A stretch of DNA of 64,000 bases from Planococcus glaciei (lineage in GTDB: Bacteria; Bacillota; Bacilli; Bacillales_A; Planococcaceae), in contig NZ_FNDC01000003.1 of assembly GCF_900099655.1 (NCBI RefSeq), positions 62,001-126,000 on the forward strand. The letters run 5' to 3'. Positions 18,453-27,293 of this stretch are shown here, piece after piece. Made by a program: the position numbers and the translations under genes. Numbering within the stretch: the first letter of the stretch is position 1; every line of letters starts with the position of its first letter. A model generated the notes under the pieces. It was given only the letters and a program-made list of their open reading frames with translations, was not told the DNA's origin and made no database searches.

Positions 18453-18774
18453 ACTGTTCATTTCTTTTTAATTGAATCCGTTTCGATGCAATCCCTTTTT
18501 TCATTTCGGAAAATAATTCGTCCAGCTGGCGGAATGCCGCATAATTGGTGGGACGCTGTTCAATAAACGCTAAGCGTTCCAGGCCGTTCAAAGGAATAAT
18601 TTCAAAATCGCAATGCGCTAATAATTGCTTATACAATTTAATTCCGTTTAGCAATTCCTGCTGGCCTGTCCCGTCGCGGTCCCGAAATGAGGGTTCAATC
18701 GTTTCTTTCAGGCTGTCCCAGCCGTTGAAAAAAGGTTCGACCGCTTCTTTAGTTAACTTCTGTGACAATTTCAC
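18451..18774 (-). CDS. ypoC: YpoC-like protein
   Basis: The gene lies directly behind nth, where B. subtilis has ypoC, and the product has the same character: small, charged, with KEAVEPFFNGWDSL and LEELF-like C-terminal helices. The function is unknown. The start is uncertain. An ATG at 18825 would overlap nth by 77 bases and has no ribosome site; a GTG at 18774 has a weak AAAGGG ten bases upstream and overlaps nth by 26 bases. I chose the GTG, giving 107 residues. Confidence 0.65.
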   Translation of the reverse strand: MKLSQKLTKEAVEPFFNGWDSLKETIEPSFRDRDGTGQQELLNGIKLYKQLLAHCDFEIIPLNGLERLAFIEQRPTNYAAFRQLDELFSEMKKGIASKRIQLKRNEQ

Positions 18775-19429
18775 GTTTGACCAACCCTTTTTTATCCCGC
18801 TTTTTGCCTTCACGGCAACGGTCAAATAGCGGACAAATGTGGCAGCCGGGATTCTGGGCTTTGCAATGGTAGCGGCCGAAGAAAATAATTTGGTGATGAG
18901 TTTTCGACCAATTTTCTGCCGGCGTCTTTTTCATGATCGTTTCTTCCACTTGCAGCGGCGAGTCTTTCCAGCCATTCATCCCCAGGCGTTTCGCGACACG
19001 TTCTACGTGGGTATCCACAGCTAGCGCCGGTATGCCGAATGCGACCGATACAACGACATTGGCTGTTTTGCGGCCGACTCCAGGGAGCGTCATCAGCAAA
19101 TCACGGTCTGCCGGTACCGTACTGCCATATTGCTCAATCAAAATCCGGCTGAGCGCCTGGATGTTTTTTGCTTTATTGCGGAACAAGCCAATCGAGCGGA
19201 TGTCTTGCTGCAGTTCTTCGAGCGGCACGGAAATATAGTCTTCCGGCGTATGGTATTTTTGAAAAAGCGCCGCTGTGACTTTGTTGACCAATTTATCGGT
19301 GCACTGCGCTGAAAGCAAGGTCGCAATCAACAAATCAAACGGATTGCGGTGAACTAATTCACAATGTGCATCCGGGAACATATTATCCATTTCTTCCAAG
19401 CATAATTGCCATTCTTTTTTGGACATCAT
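18749..19429 (-). CDS. nth: Endonuclease III
   Basis: This bifunctional DNA glycosylase/AP lyase removes oxidised pyrimidines in base excision repair. It has the helix-hairpin-helix LPGVGRKTA with the catalytic lysine, the catalytic aspartate in VDTHVERV, and a C-terminal 4Fe-4S site with spacing C-x6-C-x2-C-x5-C (CKAQNPGCHICPLFDRC). AAGGTG is six bases before the ATG at 19429; a second ATG follows immediately. The start lies 12 bases after the dnaD stop, so nth is in the dnaD operon. Confidence 0.95.
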   Translation of the reverse strand: MMSKKEWQLCLEEMDNMFPDAHCELVHRNPFDLLIATLLSAQCTDKLVNKVTAALFQKYHTPEDYISVPLEELQQDIRSIGLFRNKAKNIQALSRILIEQYGSTVPADRDLLMTLPGVGRKTANVVVSVAFGIPALAVDTHVERVAKRLGMNGWKDSPLQVEETIMKKTPAENWSKTHHQIIFFGRYHCKAQNPGCHICPLFDRCREGKKRDKKGLVKREIVTEVN

Positions 19430-19441
19430 AAGGGTCACCTT

Positions 19442-20143
19442 CTAATTCCGGTCCTCCAGCCAATTGTAGAATTGCACTTTTTTTGTATTGCTTGCTGTCG
19501 GCTGAAGCTGGATATTTTTCTCTCTGAACGAAGTGGCATGGCGCGATACTTCAGTTGATGTTTTGATGTTTTTCTTTTTCCATTCAAACAGGATGCGGTC
19601 TACGTATCGCAGGCTGATTTTCTGTGAAATCACGGCTTCTTTTAACGCCATCCGGATGATGGCCGGCGTGTGGCCGTCTTGGTCCATCCACATGGATATC
19701 GTTTCGATTTCCATCGGCGATAAAAAGCGGCCGAATTCCTGTTCAAACAGCTGGAAAACTTCGCCTTCCAACGCTTTTTGGGAATTTTCTTTTTCTGCGT
19801 GCTGCTCTTTGTACACACAGTCCAATAAACGGTCCCAAAGCGGTTGAAGGGAAATCTTTTCGGTCAAAATTTCGTTTTCCTTTTCTTGCTCAATGGCCAG
19901 ATAGCCTTGCTGCATCAATTTCTGCAGCATGGTTGTTACGCTTTTTTGCGTCGTCATCATGCGGGACCCGATTTCATCCGGTGTCGGAAACGGGTTGCCT
20001 GCCTGTTGGAACGCCTGTACATGCATAATCAGCATGGCTTCTTCATCCGTTATTTTCAACTCTTTATAAAAGCGAAAAAAGAGCTGGGAAATGTGAACAT
20101 TCCCCTGCTCGATCCAGGTTTGCAATCGATTCGGCTGTTTCAT
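19442..20143 (-). CDS. dnaD: DNA replication initiation protein DnaD
   Basis: DnaD helps load the replicative helicase at oriC and at restart sites in low-GC Firmicutes. The 233-residue protein has an N-terminal winged-helix part (EEAMLIMHVQAFQQAGNPFPTPDEIGSRM) and the C-terminal DnaD/DnaB2 domain, ending in the diagnostic YVDRILFEWKKKNI motif. A short basic, disordered tail follows. It is co-directional with nth. About 500 bases of repeats separate it from asnS, although asnS and dnaD are close in B. subtilis. Confidence 0.93.
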   Translation of the reverse strand: MKQPNRLQTWIEQGNVHISQLFFRFYKELKITDEEAMLIMHVQAFQQAGNPFPTPDEIGSRMMTTQKSVTTMLQKLMQQGYLAIEQEKENEILTEKISLQPLWDRLLDCVYKEQHAEKENSQKALEGEVFQLFEQEFGRFLSPMEIETISMWMDQDGHTPAIIRMALKEAVISQKISLRYVDRILFEWKKKNIKTSTEVSRHATSFREKNIQLQPTASNTKKVQFYNWLEDRN

Positions 20144-20207
20144 ATCCCAACCACCTTTCTATTGTTAATTTCTTTAGTTGTCTAAAATCCAGTGTCTAGA
20201 AGTGAAA

Positions 20208-20654
20208 TGGTGCTTTCGCTTTTTTTCATTGTAAGGCTATCTTGCAATAAACGCCAATCGGTTAAGCGCCAAAAAGCGCTGCTTCGCCAATCAGTCAAAA
20301 CCCTTATTGCTCCTGCAGCACTATGTGCTTCGTCGCAAAGATACGGACCAAACTGCTTTTGGTCCATATCTTGCCTGTCGAATCTAAACGGCCGCTTCTG
20401 CTTTTCTTGTCCAGCTGCAGCGCCTAGCCTCTCGAGGTCGCTTCAGTCTGGTCTGCGATGGCAAAGTGCGCCATCACTGCCCAGTCTTCCAGCGCTTGTC
20501 GAGGCTCGACAGGCACTTCCGCTTTTCTGTTGTCCAGCTGCAGCGGCCAGATTCTCGGGTCGTAAGCCGTTCTACCTGTGCGGCTGAAAACACGCCGCTT
20601 CGGTAGCCCGTCTTAATACGCCTGTCGAATCTAAACGGCCGCTTCCGCTTTTCT
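20208..20654 (-). repeat. Tandem cluster A of a large stem-loop repeat (three copies)
   Basis: This fills most of the 514-base dnaD-asnS gap; I see no gene in the gap. Read on the minus strand, three copies each begin AGAAAAGCGG or AGAAAAGCAG: copy 1 at 20529-20654, copy 2 at 20408-20528 and copy 3 at about 20208-20407. Copies 1 and 2 end in CTGCAGCTGGACAA; copy 3 lacks that end. The outer arms pair within each copy but differ between them (AGCGGCC/GGCCGCT in copy 1, GTGCCT/AGGCGC in copy 2). Copy 3 contains the two-hairpin module at 20298-20372. The first copy starts three bases after the asnS stop. Confidence 0.85.
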
Positions 20655-20657
20655 TTG

Positions 20658-21953
20658 TTACGGATACAAACGGTTCAATAAACGTGGGAATGGAATCGAT
20701 TCTCTGACGTGTTCCGCTCCGCTGATCCAGGCAACCGTACGCTCGAGCCCAAGGCCGAATCCGGAATGGGGCACTGCTCCGTATTTGCTCAAATCCAAAT
20801 ACCAAGCGTAAGCACTTTCGTCAAGGCCGTGTTCCTGGATGCGCTGTTTCATCAAATCGTAATCGTGGATGCGTTCAGATCCGCCGATGATTTCCCCGTA
20901 GCCTTCCGGAGCGATCAAGTCTGCACATAATACAACGTCATCGCGTTCCGGATGCGGCTGCATATAGAACGGTTTGATGCCAATCGGATAGTTTACGATG
21001 AAGACTGGCATATCGTAGCTTTCAGCAATAGCCGTTTCATGCGGCGCTCCAAAATCGTCGCCCCATTTAATGTCGTCAAAGCCGTTGTCATTCAACCATT
21101 TGATGGCATCGTCATATGTAATGCGCGGGAATGGTGCTTTGATGTTTTCAAGTTTCGATGTATCGCGTCCAAGGCGCTCCAATTCCAGTTTGCAGTTTTT
21201 CAGGACCGACTGGACCAGATGTGCCACATATTGTTCCTGCACTTCCAAGCTTTCCGCGTGTTCGGTGAAAGCCATTTCCGGTTCGATCATCCAGAATTCG
21301 ATCAAGTGGCGGCGGGTTTTTGATTTTTCTGCACGGAAAGTCGGGCCGAAAGAAAATACTTTTCCTAGAGCCATCGCTGCTGCTTCCATGTACAACTGGC
21401 CGGATTGTGATAGATATGCATCTTCGTCAAAGTATTTGGTTGCGAAAAGTTCTGAAGTGCCTTCAGGCGCAGAGCCGGTCAAAATCGGCGGATCCACTTT
21501 GACGAATCCGTTGTCGTTGTAGAATTCATATGTTGCACGGATGATTTCGTTGCGGATTTTCATGATGGCGTGCTGTTTGCGCGAACGCAGCCACAAATGG
21601 CGGTTGTCCATCAAGAATTCCGTTCCGTGTTCTTTTGGCGTGATCGGGTAATCTTTCGCTTCATGGATCACTTCAATCCCTGTGACAGCCAATTCGTAGC
21701 CAAAAGAAGAACGCGAGTCTTCTTTAACTTCACCGGTAACATAAAGCGAAGTTTCCTGCGTCAATGATTTGGCAGTGGCAAATAACTCGTCGCCGACTTC
21801 CGCTTTTACGACAACCGCCTGTACAAAGCCCGAGCCGTCACGCAATTGCAGGAAAGCGATTTTCCCGCTTGAACGCTTGTTGGAAACCCAAGCGCCTAAT
21901 TTAACTGTTTGTCCATTATATTGAGCCATTTCGGCAATAGTAATCTTTTTCAT
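20658..21953 (-). CDS. asnS: Asparagine--tRNA ligase
   Basis: This class IIb aminoacyl-tRNA synthetase has 431 residues. An N-terminal OB-fold anticodon-binding domain ([20 protein letters not shown]) is followed by the catalytic domain with motif 2 ([19 protein letters not shown]) and motif 3 ([15 protein letters not shown]). Two ATGs are adjacent; the second, at 21953, is five bases from GGAGG and fits best. The gene follows aspB in the same operon, which links aspartate supply and asparaginyl-tRNA formation. Confidence 0.96.
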   Translation of the reverse strand: MKKITIAEMAQYNGQTVKLGAWVSNKRSSGKIAFLQLRDGSGFVQAVVVKAEVGDELFATAKSLTQETSLYVTGEVKEDSRSSFGYELAVTGIEVIHEAKDYPITPKEHGTEFLMDNRHLWLRSRKQHAIMKIRNEIIRATYEFYNDNGFVKVDPPILTGSAPEGTSELFATKYFDEDAYLSQSGQLYMEAAAMALGKVFSFGPTFRAEKSKTRRHLIEFWMIEPEMAFTEHAESLEVQEQYVAHLVQSVLKNCKLELERLGRDTSKLENIKAPFPRITYDDAIKWLNDNGFDDIKWGDDFGAPHETAIAESYDMPVFIVNYPIGIKPFYMQPHPERDDVVLCADLIAPEGYGEIIGGSERIHDYDLMKQRIQEHGLDESAYAWYLDLSKYGAVPHSGFGLGLERTVAWISGAEHVRESIPFPRLLNRLYP

Positions 21954-21979
21954 CATAGCCTCCAGAAATTATAGTTCAG

Positions 21980-23170
21980 TCAGTCTTTCCATTTAGACGA
22001 TACAAATTGATGAATCCGTTCAACCGCTTCCGTCAGCGCTTCAAGTGAAGTCGCATAAGACAAGCGGATGGTGTCATGGGCGCCAAAACCGGAACCCGGA
22101 ATGACCGCCACATTCGCTTCTGTCAAAAGAGCAGCAACAAAATCATCGACCGATGCAAAGCCGCATTTTTGCGCAGCTTCGGAAACATCCGGCAGCAAGT
22201 AGAATGCGCCTTGCGGACGGATCACTTTAAACCCAGGAATCGCTTCTAGTTTCGGGAAAATTGCTTCCAGACGGCTCTCAAAAGCGGAGCGCATTTCTTC
22301 CACCGTATCCTGTGGTCCATTATACGCTTCAATTGCCGCGTACTGGGAAGTTGTGGTCGGGTTGGAAGTTGAATGGCTGGCAAGATCCGTCATCGCTTTA
22401 ATCAGCTCGGCGTCTCCCGCCGCATAGCCGATGCGCCAGCCGGTCATCGAATGTGATTTCGATACGCCATTGATGATGATGGTCCGGTTTTTCGCATCCT
22501 CCGACAATTCTGCAACTGAAGTATGTGTTGTTTGTCCGTAAATCAGCTTTTCGTAGATTTCATCCGACACAATCAGTATGTCGTGCTCGCGGCAAACTTC
22601 TGCCAGCTGCGCGAGTTCTTCTTTGGAATAAATCATTCCCGTCGGATTGCTCGGGGAGTTGATAATGACGGCTTTTGTCCGGTCTGTGATGGCTTCTCTC
22701 AGCTGGTCAGCAGAAATCTTATAGGATTGGCTGGCTGTAGCTTCTATGTATACAGGAACTCCCTGCGCCAGTTTTACTTGTTCCGGATAGCTGACCCAGT
22801 AAGGAATTGGAATAATGACTTCGTCGCCTTCATTCAGCAAAACCTGGAACAATGTGTAAAGCACATGCTTTGCACCGATTCCGACCATAATCTCTTTCTG
22901 GCCATACGTCAAATTCTGGTCGCGCTGCAGCTTGTTGATGATTGCTTCTTTTAATGCCGGCAGCCCGCCGGCAGGTGTATACTTGGTTTTTCCTTCCAGC
23001 ATGGACTGGTAAGCCGCTTTCAGGATATTCTCCGGTGTGTTGTAATCAGGTTCTCCTGCGCCTAGCCCGATGATGTCCACGCCTTTTGCTTTCAGTTCAT
23101 TGGCTTTTGCTGTAATGGCCAATGTTGTGGACGGAGTTAATGTTTGTACGCGATTTGCTAAGTTAATCAA
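21980..23170 (-). CDS. aspB: Aspartate aminotransferase AspB
   Basis: This PLP enzyme of the class I aminotransferase family interconverts aspartate and oxaloacetate with glutamate. The PLP lysine lies in SKSHSMTGWRIGY and the phosphate-binding NSPSNPTG is visible. The frame is open far upstream, but the family start is matched by a TTG at 23170 (reading (M)INLANRVQTLTPS) with AAAGGGTGG five bases before it. This gives 396 residues, the usual length. The upstream open extension overlaps ypmB and is not coding in this frame. Confidence 0.93.
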   Translation of the reverse strand: MINLANRVQTLTPSTTLAITAKANELKAKGVDIIGLGAGEPDYNTPENILKAAYQSMLEGKTKYTPAGGLPALKEAIINKLQRDQNLTYGQKEIMVGIGAKHVLYTLFQVLLNEGDEVIIPIPYWVSYPEQVKLAQGVPVYIEATASQSYKISADQLREAITDRTKAVIINSPSNPTGMIYSKEELAQLAEVCREHDILIVSDEIYEKLIYGQTTHTSVAELSEDAKNRTIIINGVSKSHSMTGWRIGYAAGDAELIKAMTDLASHSTSNPTTTSQYAAIEAYNGPQDTVEEMRSAFESRLEAIFPKLEAIPGFKVIRPQGAFYLLPDVSEAAQKCGFASVDDFVAALLTEANVAVIPGSGFGAHDTIRLSYATSLEALTEAVERIHQFVSSKWKD

Positions 23171-23183
23171 TGCTTCCACCCTT

Positions 23184-23660
23184 TCACAAATTCGAGATCT
23201 GTTTCCATGTTGTGCCGTCTTCTGCTTTGATATAGACATAATTCAAATGATCATCGGCATCGATAAAAGCCACTTCCCATACCGGACCGGCGCTTTCCAT
23301 ACCAAGCCGGGTATGGAGAATGTCTTTGGCTTCTTTTTCCGTCAGGGCTTTTTCCCGGGCTTGCTGCGCCGTTACCGCTCCATCAAGCGGGACAGCCTTC
23401 AGCTCCCCTTTGCCCGCTGGTACGAAAACCGCTTTTAATGCACCTTTCTTATCTGTCCCGATGACGGTAACGGTCGTCTGTTTATTGGCATAAACATAGG
23501 ACTGCTGGACATCCACCAGCAACTCTTCGTTTTTCGCCCGGTCGATTGCCGCTTTTTCCAGATCGGAATACGGTTTATTGCCGGTAAAAACAACAATAAT
23601 CATCACCGAGACTGCAAGAAATGAAAGAAAGCCCAATATAAAGGTTACCCATTGTTTCAT
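23184..23660 (-). CDS. ypmB: YpmB-like membrane-anchored protein (DUF5590)
   Basis: The 158-residue protein has one N-terminal membrane helix (FILGFLSFLAVSVMIIVVF) and an extracytoplasmic domain with PepSY-like features, ending EDGTTWKQISNL. Position between ypmA and aspB and overall layout match B. subtilis ypmB. No function has been established for the family. It is 13 bases upstream of the aspB start. Confidence 0.85.
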   Translation of the reverse strand: MKQWVTFILGFLSFLAVSVMIIVVFTGNKPYSDLEKAAIDRAKNEELLVDVQQSYVYANKQTTVTVIGTDKKGALKAVFVPAGKGELKAVPLDGAVTAQQAREKALTEKEAKDILHTRLGMESAGPVWEVAFIDADDHLNYVYIKAEDGTTWKQISNL

Positions 23661-23668
23661 TTCATCAC

Positions 23669-23839
23669 CTAAGTCTTATAGATTGTGAAGACCGCTTTTT
23701 CGGGATCTTCCTTATCCAGCGCCAAACCGAACATGAGGTTATTATGCTTTAATGTACGGTTCAAAGCATCTACCACTTTGTAGAGATCCTGGCTGTATTG
23801 AACATTGACAGTGGATAGCACTTCAATTTTAGATTCCAT
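23669..23839 (-). CDS. ypmA: YpmA family small protein (DUF4264)
   Basis: This 56-residue protein resembles B. subtilis YpmA closely in the parts I can recall (SKIEVLSTVNV, LNRTLKHNNLMFGLALDKED, VFTIYKT). Its function is unknown. The start at 23839 is preceded by GGGAAGGGC; an open extension of 14 codons upstream has no ribosome site. It lies between dinG and ypmB, all co-directional. Confidence 0.88.
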   Translation of the reverse strand: MESKIEVLSTVNVQYSQDLYKVVDALNRTLKHNNLMFGLALDKEDPEKAVFTIYKT

Positions 23840-23933
23840 GGCTGCGCCCTTCCCTTCGTTTATTCGCCCGTCCGTTCGCACGGCGGGGTCTTTTCATCCG
23901 GCCGTAACTTCTTGCCGGATGCCGTCCGCTTTA

Positions 23934-26696
23934 TCATTGCTTATTATACCAATCTTCAATATCCGTTACCATCTTTTCTAAAGACACTTTCGATACTTTC
24001 ACTTTCGGCAACGCGTTTAAAAATTCAACGCCATACGATTTTGTCTCGATTCTCCGGTCCAGCACGATAAACAGCCCTTGGTCATTTTTGGAGCGGATCA
24101 ATCGGCCGAAACCTTGCCGCAGCCGAAGCACGGCTTCCGGCAGTGCGTAATGGAGAAACGGATTCACGCCTTCTTTCGCAATGACTTCCGATCTTGCTTT
24201 GAAAATCGGTTCATCCGGCGAAGTGAACGGCAAACGCACGACCACGACGGCCCGCAGAGCATCCCCCGGTACATCGACGCCTTCCCAAAAGCTATTCGTC
24301 CCGAACAGCACGGATTTTTGGAACCGCTGGAACGATTTCAGAAGCCTCATTCGGCTGCCCGATGAAATGCCTTGTGCAAACAGCATGTATTCATCCAGCA
24401 GGCCGGTGTCCTGAATCAAATCGACCGTCTTTCTCAGCATGTCCTGTGAAGTGAACAGCACAAAACAGCGGCCTTCTGTGACCAGAACGGTTTGGATGAC
24501 GGCATCGGCTACCGCTTCAATATAATCGCTTTGCGACACTTGCTGAATGTCCGGCATATCTTCGACAATAAAGACACGGGCTCCACGGTAAAATTCTTTC
24601 GGCGGCTCAAACTTGGTGATCGGCACGTGATTCGGTATGCCGAGCTGGCTGACGATAAAGCGTTCGTTTGACGGTACACTCATCGTACCCGACAGCCAAA
24701 TCAGTGCTTTGTTTCCCCGTACCGGCGCCATCACTTTCTGGATAATGGACGTCACTTCAAACGGCTGCTTGTAAAGCGACAAGCTTGTCGGCAAGCTCCG
24801 CAAGTCCCCTTCAATCCAACTGACTTCGTCTTCCAGCGGGAAGACAAAAATCTCGCTGAACTCAACCGCCTTCACCATCAGTTCTTCTGTCCAGTAGCGC
24901 CAGTCTGCGATGACCAGTTTGTCCTGGATGGACGTTTCCGTCAGACGCTCTGCTTTTTGCAGCACCAGCTGGGAAAGATCGATCCATTCGTTTAAAAATC
25001 TCAGCATGTCCATGAAGCGCGATTTGTCATACGGCAATTCACTGAGCAAAGACGCGCATTTTTTGTGGCGGCTGCCTCTGAATTTCGCCAGGAATTCGGC
25101 CGTCAGCATCGACGCCAATTCATCAAACAGTGAAACGAATTTAATGAACAGCGATTCGAGTTTCAGCAGTTCCGGCACCGTAGAAAACCCTGTTTTTTCA
25201 GCCGTTTTATACAATTGGGCGAATAATTGCTGATCGTCAAACGTGCCCAATTGCCCAAACACGTATTTCCACTGCGTGTACACAAAGGTTTTTTCATGCT
25301 GCGATACAGCAGCCTGCACCACTTGATGCGCTTCGTCCCAAATATAGGCATCCACGTCTGCCAAAATCGACGAATTCGACAGCCGCTGGTTCAGCAAAAA
25401 TGAATGGTTGGTGACGATAACATGCGCCTGTTTGGAACGCTCCAATGCGTACTCGTAAAAATCATACACTTTCTCATCCCGCGACAATCTGCGCAGATGC
25501 GAACGGCGGATTTTATCCAGCACAAACTGGCCGCCGCTTGAGGCATTCACTTCATTTAAATCGCCTGTTTCCGTAGAAGTCAGCCATATGAGCACCTGCA
25601 TGATCGTGAAGGTTTCATCATAGGATTCATCTTCGCCCTGCAGCAGTTCAGCAAAGCGGGACAAATCGATATAATGGCTCAAGCCTTTTACCAAAGCAAT
25701 CCGGACGGGCGCACCGATCAGCTGTTCAACAATCTTGCCTTCTTTTTGGACAAGCTGATCCTGCAGATGCGTCGTATAGGTGCTGATCAGCACTTGTTTG
25801 CCAGTTTCAATGGCATGATTGACCGCCGGCAGCAAATAAGCAATGGTCTTTCCCATCCCGGTGGATGCTTCAATTACCCGCTCTTCTCTCCCTGCCAGCG
25901 CTTTTTGGATGGATGCCATCATATCAAACTGGCTTTGGCGGCGTTCAAACTGGGGAAATGCGGTCTCCAGCCGCTCTTCCCAATCAAACATGGCCGTATA
26001 GCCTGCAGGTGATTCGCCGGCTTCCAGTTTCCGGCGTTTTAGCGGCAAGCCGTTGAAGCGGTCAAAATCATCTCCCTGGGCGCTGCGTTTTTGCTGGGTC
26101 AGCTCAAAGAACAACCGCGATAAATCCGATTTCAACTGGAATGAGCGTTTGTGCAGCTGCGTTAGCGTATCGTAAGGCAAGCTGCCCATATCCGCTTTTG
26201 CCTGAAGGAATAAATGCGCTGTCGCCAGCGCATCATCATCGGCCCGGTGTGCACTTTCAAGGGGAATGCCAAGCTCGGATGTAATGTCCTGCAGTTTATA
26301 GCTGAAGGCAGTGGGATACATCAAGCGAGCCATTTCAACCGTGTCCATCGTCAAACCGTGCCATTTCGGCAGACCGCTGCGAATCAATTCCGCCTGCAGA
26401 AACGGCAAATCAAAATTGGTGTTGTGGGCCACGAAAATCGCGCCCTGCAATTTTTCGGAAATTTCCGCTGCATGGGCTGCAAAAGGTTTGGCGTCTGCCA
26501 CATCCGCATCGGCAATATTCGTCAAATCCTGGATAAACGCCGGAATTTTCCGTTCCGGGTTAATAAATTCACTGTATGTATCTATAATTTCATCATTTTG
26601 GATCGTTATAATCGCTATTTGAATAATCCGGTCACCTTTTGCAGGGGAATGGCCTGTAGTTTCAATATCGACAACGACATATTTTTGGGTGTTCAT
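23934..26696 (-). CDS. dinG: DinG: DnaQ-like exonuclease fused to a helicase-type domain
   Basis: The 920-residue protein starts with a DEDDh 3'-5' exonuclease domain (VVVDIETTGHS, D10/E12; later HNTNFDLPF and HRADDDALAT). It continues with a DinG/XPD helicase module carrying Walker A STGMGKT near 283, a DEAH box near 453 and motif VI RLRQGFGRLIRS. The four cysteines of the 4Fe-4S domain are missing. This fits the Firmicute form, where S. aureus DinG was reported to act as a nuclease. The ATG at 26696 is six bases from AGAAGG. Confidence 0.92.
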   Translation of the reverse strand: MNTQKYVVVDIETTGHSPAKGDRIIQIAIITIQNDEIIDTYSEFINPERKIPAFIQDLTNIADADVADAKPFAAHAAEISEKLQGAIFVAHNTNFDLPFLQAELIRSGLPKWHGLTMDTVEMARLMYPTAFSYKLQDITSELGIPLESAHRADDDALATAHLFLQAKADMGSLPYDTLTQLHKRSFQLKSDLSRLFFELTQQKRSAQGDDFDRFNGLPLKRRKLEAGESPAGYTAMFDWEERLETAFPQFERRQSQFDMMASIQKALAGREERVIEASTGMGKTIAYLLPAVNHAIETGKQVLISTYTTHLQDQLVQKEGKIVEQLIGAPVRIALVKGLSHYIDLSRFAELLQGEDESYDETFTIMQVLIWLTSTETGDLNEVNASSGGQFVLDKIRRSHLRRLSRDEKVYDFYEYALERSKQAHVIVTNHSFLLNQRLSNSSILADVDAYIWDEAHQVVQAAVSQHEKTFVYTQWKYVFGQLGTFDDQQLFAQLYKTAEKTGFSTVPELLKLESLFIKFVSLFDELASMLTAEFLAKFRGSRHKKCASLLSELPYDKSRFMDMLRFLNEWIDLSQLVLQKAERLTETSIQDKLVIADWRYWTEELMVKAVEFSEIFVFPLEDEVSWIEGDLRSLPTSLSLYKQPFEVTSIIQKVMAPVRGNKALIWLSGTMSVPSNERFIVSQLGIPNHVPITKFEPPKEFYRGARVFIVEDMPDIQQVSQSDYIEAVADAVIQTVLVTEGRCFVLFTSQDMLRKTVDLIQDTGLLDEYMLFAQGISSGSRMRLLKSFQRFQKSVLFGTNSFWEGVDVPGDALRAVVVVRLPFTSPDEPIFKARSEVIAKEGVNPFLHYALPEAVLRLRQGFGRLIRSKNDQGLFIVLDRRIETKSYGVEFLNALPKVKVSKVSLEKMVTDIEDWYNKQ

Positions 26697-26875
26697 CACA
26701 AGCCTTCTTTCTCAGGTGATTCTGTCATTAGAAATTGTAACATATCCAGTCATTTTCCGTCTTACAGCCCGAACATAAATCTCTTGCATTCTCATGACAA
26801 TTGCCACAAAAATTCTATATTCAACCTTTTTCTTTTATACCTTCAGAACAATCCGCAACTCCGCTTTCCCCAAAC

Positions 26876-26899
26876 AAAAAAGCCTCCGAAAGAGGAGGC
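26876..26899 (-). terminator. Terminator of panC-panD
   Basis: Arms GCCTCC and GGAGGC with a small loop lie just after the panD stop and are followed on the minus strand by six T. Confidence 0.88.
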
Positions 26900-26906
26900 C
26901 AAGGAA

Positions 26907-27290
26907 TTACATAATGGTTGCTTCAGGTTCGTAATGGATGATTTCACGGACGCGGTTGGTTTCGTCCATGATGGCGACCGTCGGCTTATGGTCACGGGCA
27001 TTTTCATCCATGACATAGCCGTATGTCAGAATAATGACGATATCCCCTTTTTGCACCAGTCTTGCTGCTGCGCCGTTTACGCAAATTACGCCGCTGCCGC
27101 GTTCTCCGGCAATGATATAGGTTTCAAAACGTGCTCCGTTGTTGTTGTTGACTACATGCACTTTTTCGTTTGGAAGCATCCCGACCTGGTCCAGCAGATC
27201 CTGGTCGATTGTAATGCTGCCGACGTAGTTCAAATCGGCTTGCGTCACAGTCGCACGGTGGATTTTAGAGTTGAGCATCATTCGCAACAT
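26907..27290 (-). CDS. panD: Aspartate 1-decarboxylase PanD
   Basis: PanD makes beta-alanine from aspartate for pantothenate and coenzyme A. It is a pyruvoyl enzyme made by self-cleavage; the Gly-Ser cleavage site is visible in YVGSITID near residue 24. Length (127) is typical. The start is three bases after the panC stop, with GGGGA upstream, so translation is coupled to panC. Confidence 0.95.
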   Translation of the reverse strand: MLRMMLNSKIHRATVTQADLNYVGSITIDQDLLDQVGMLPNEKVHVVNNNNGARFETYIIAGERGSGVICVNGAAARLVQKGDIVIILTYGYVMDENARDHKPTVAIMDETNRVREIIHYEPEATIM

Positions 27291-27293
27291 GGT

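Noticed and set aside
21954-21979. T-box leader in front of asnS
   Set aside because: Only 26 bases separate aspB and asnS; no room and no T-box sequence.
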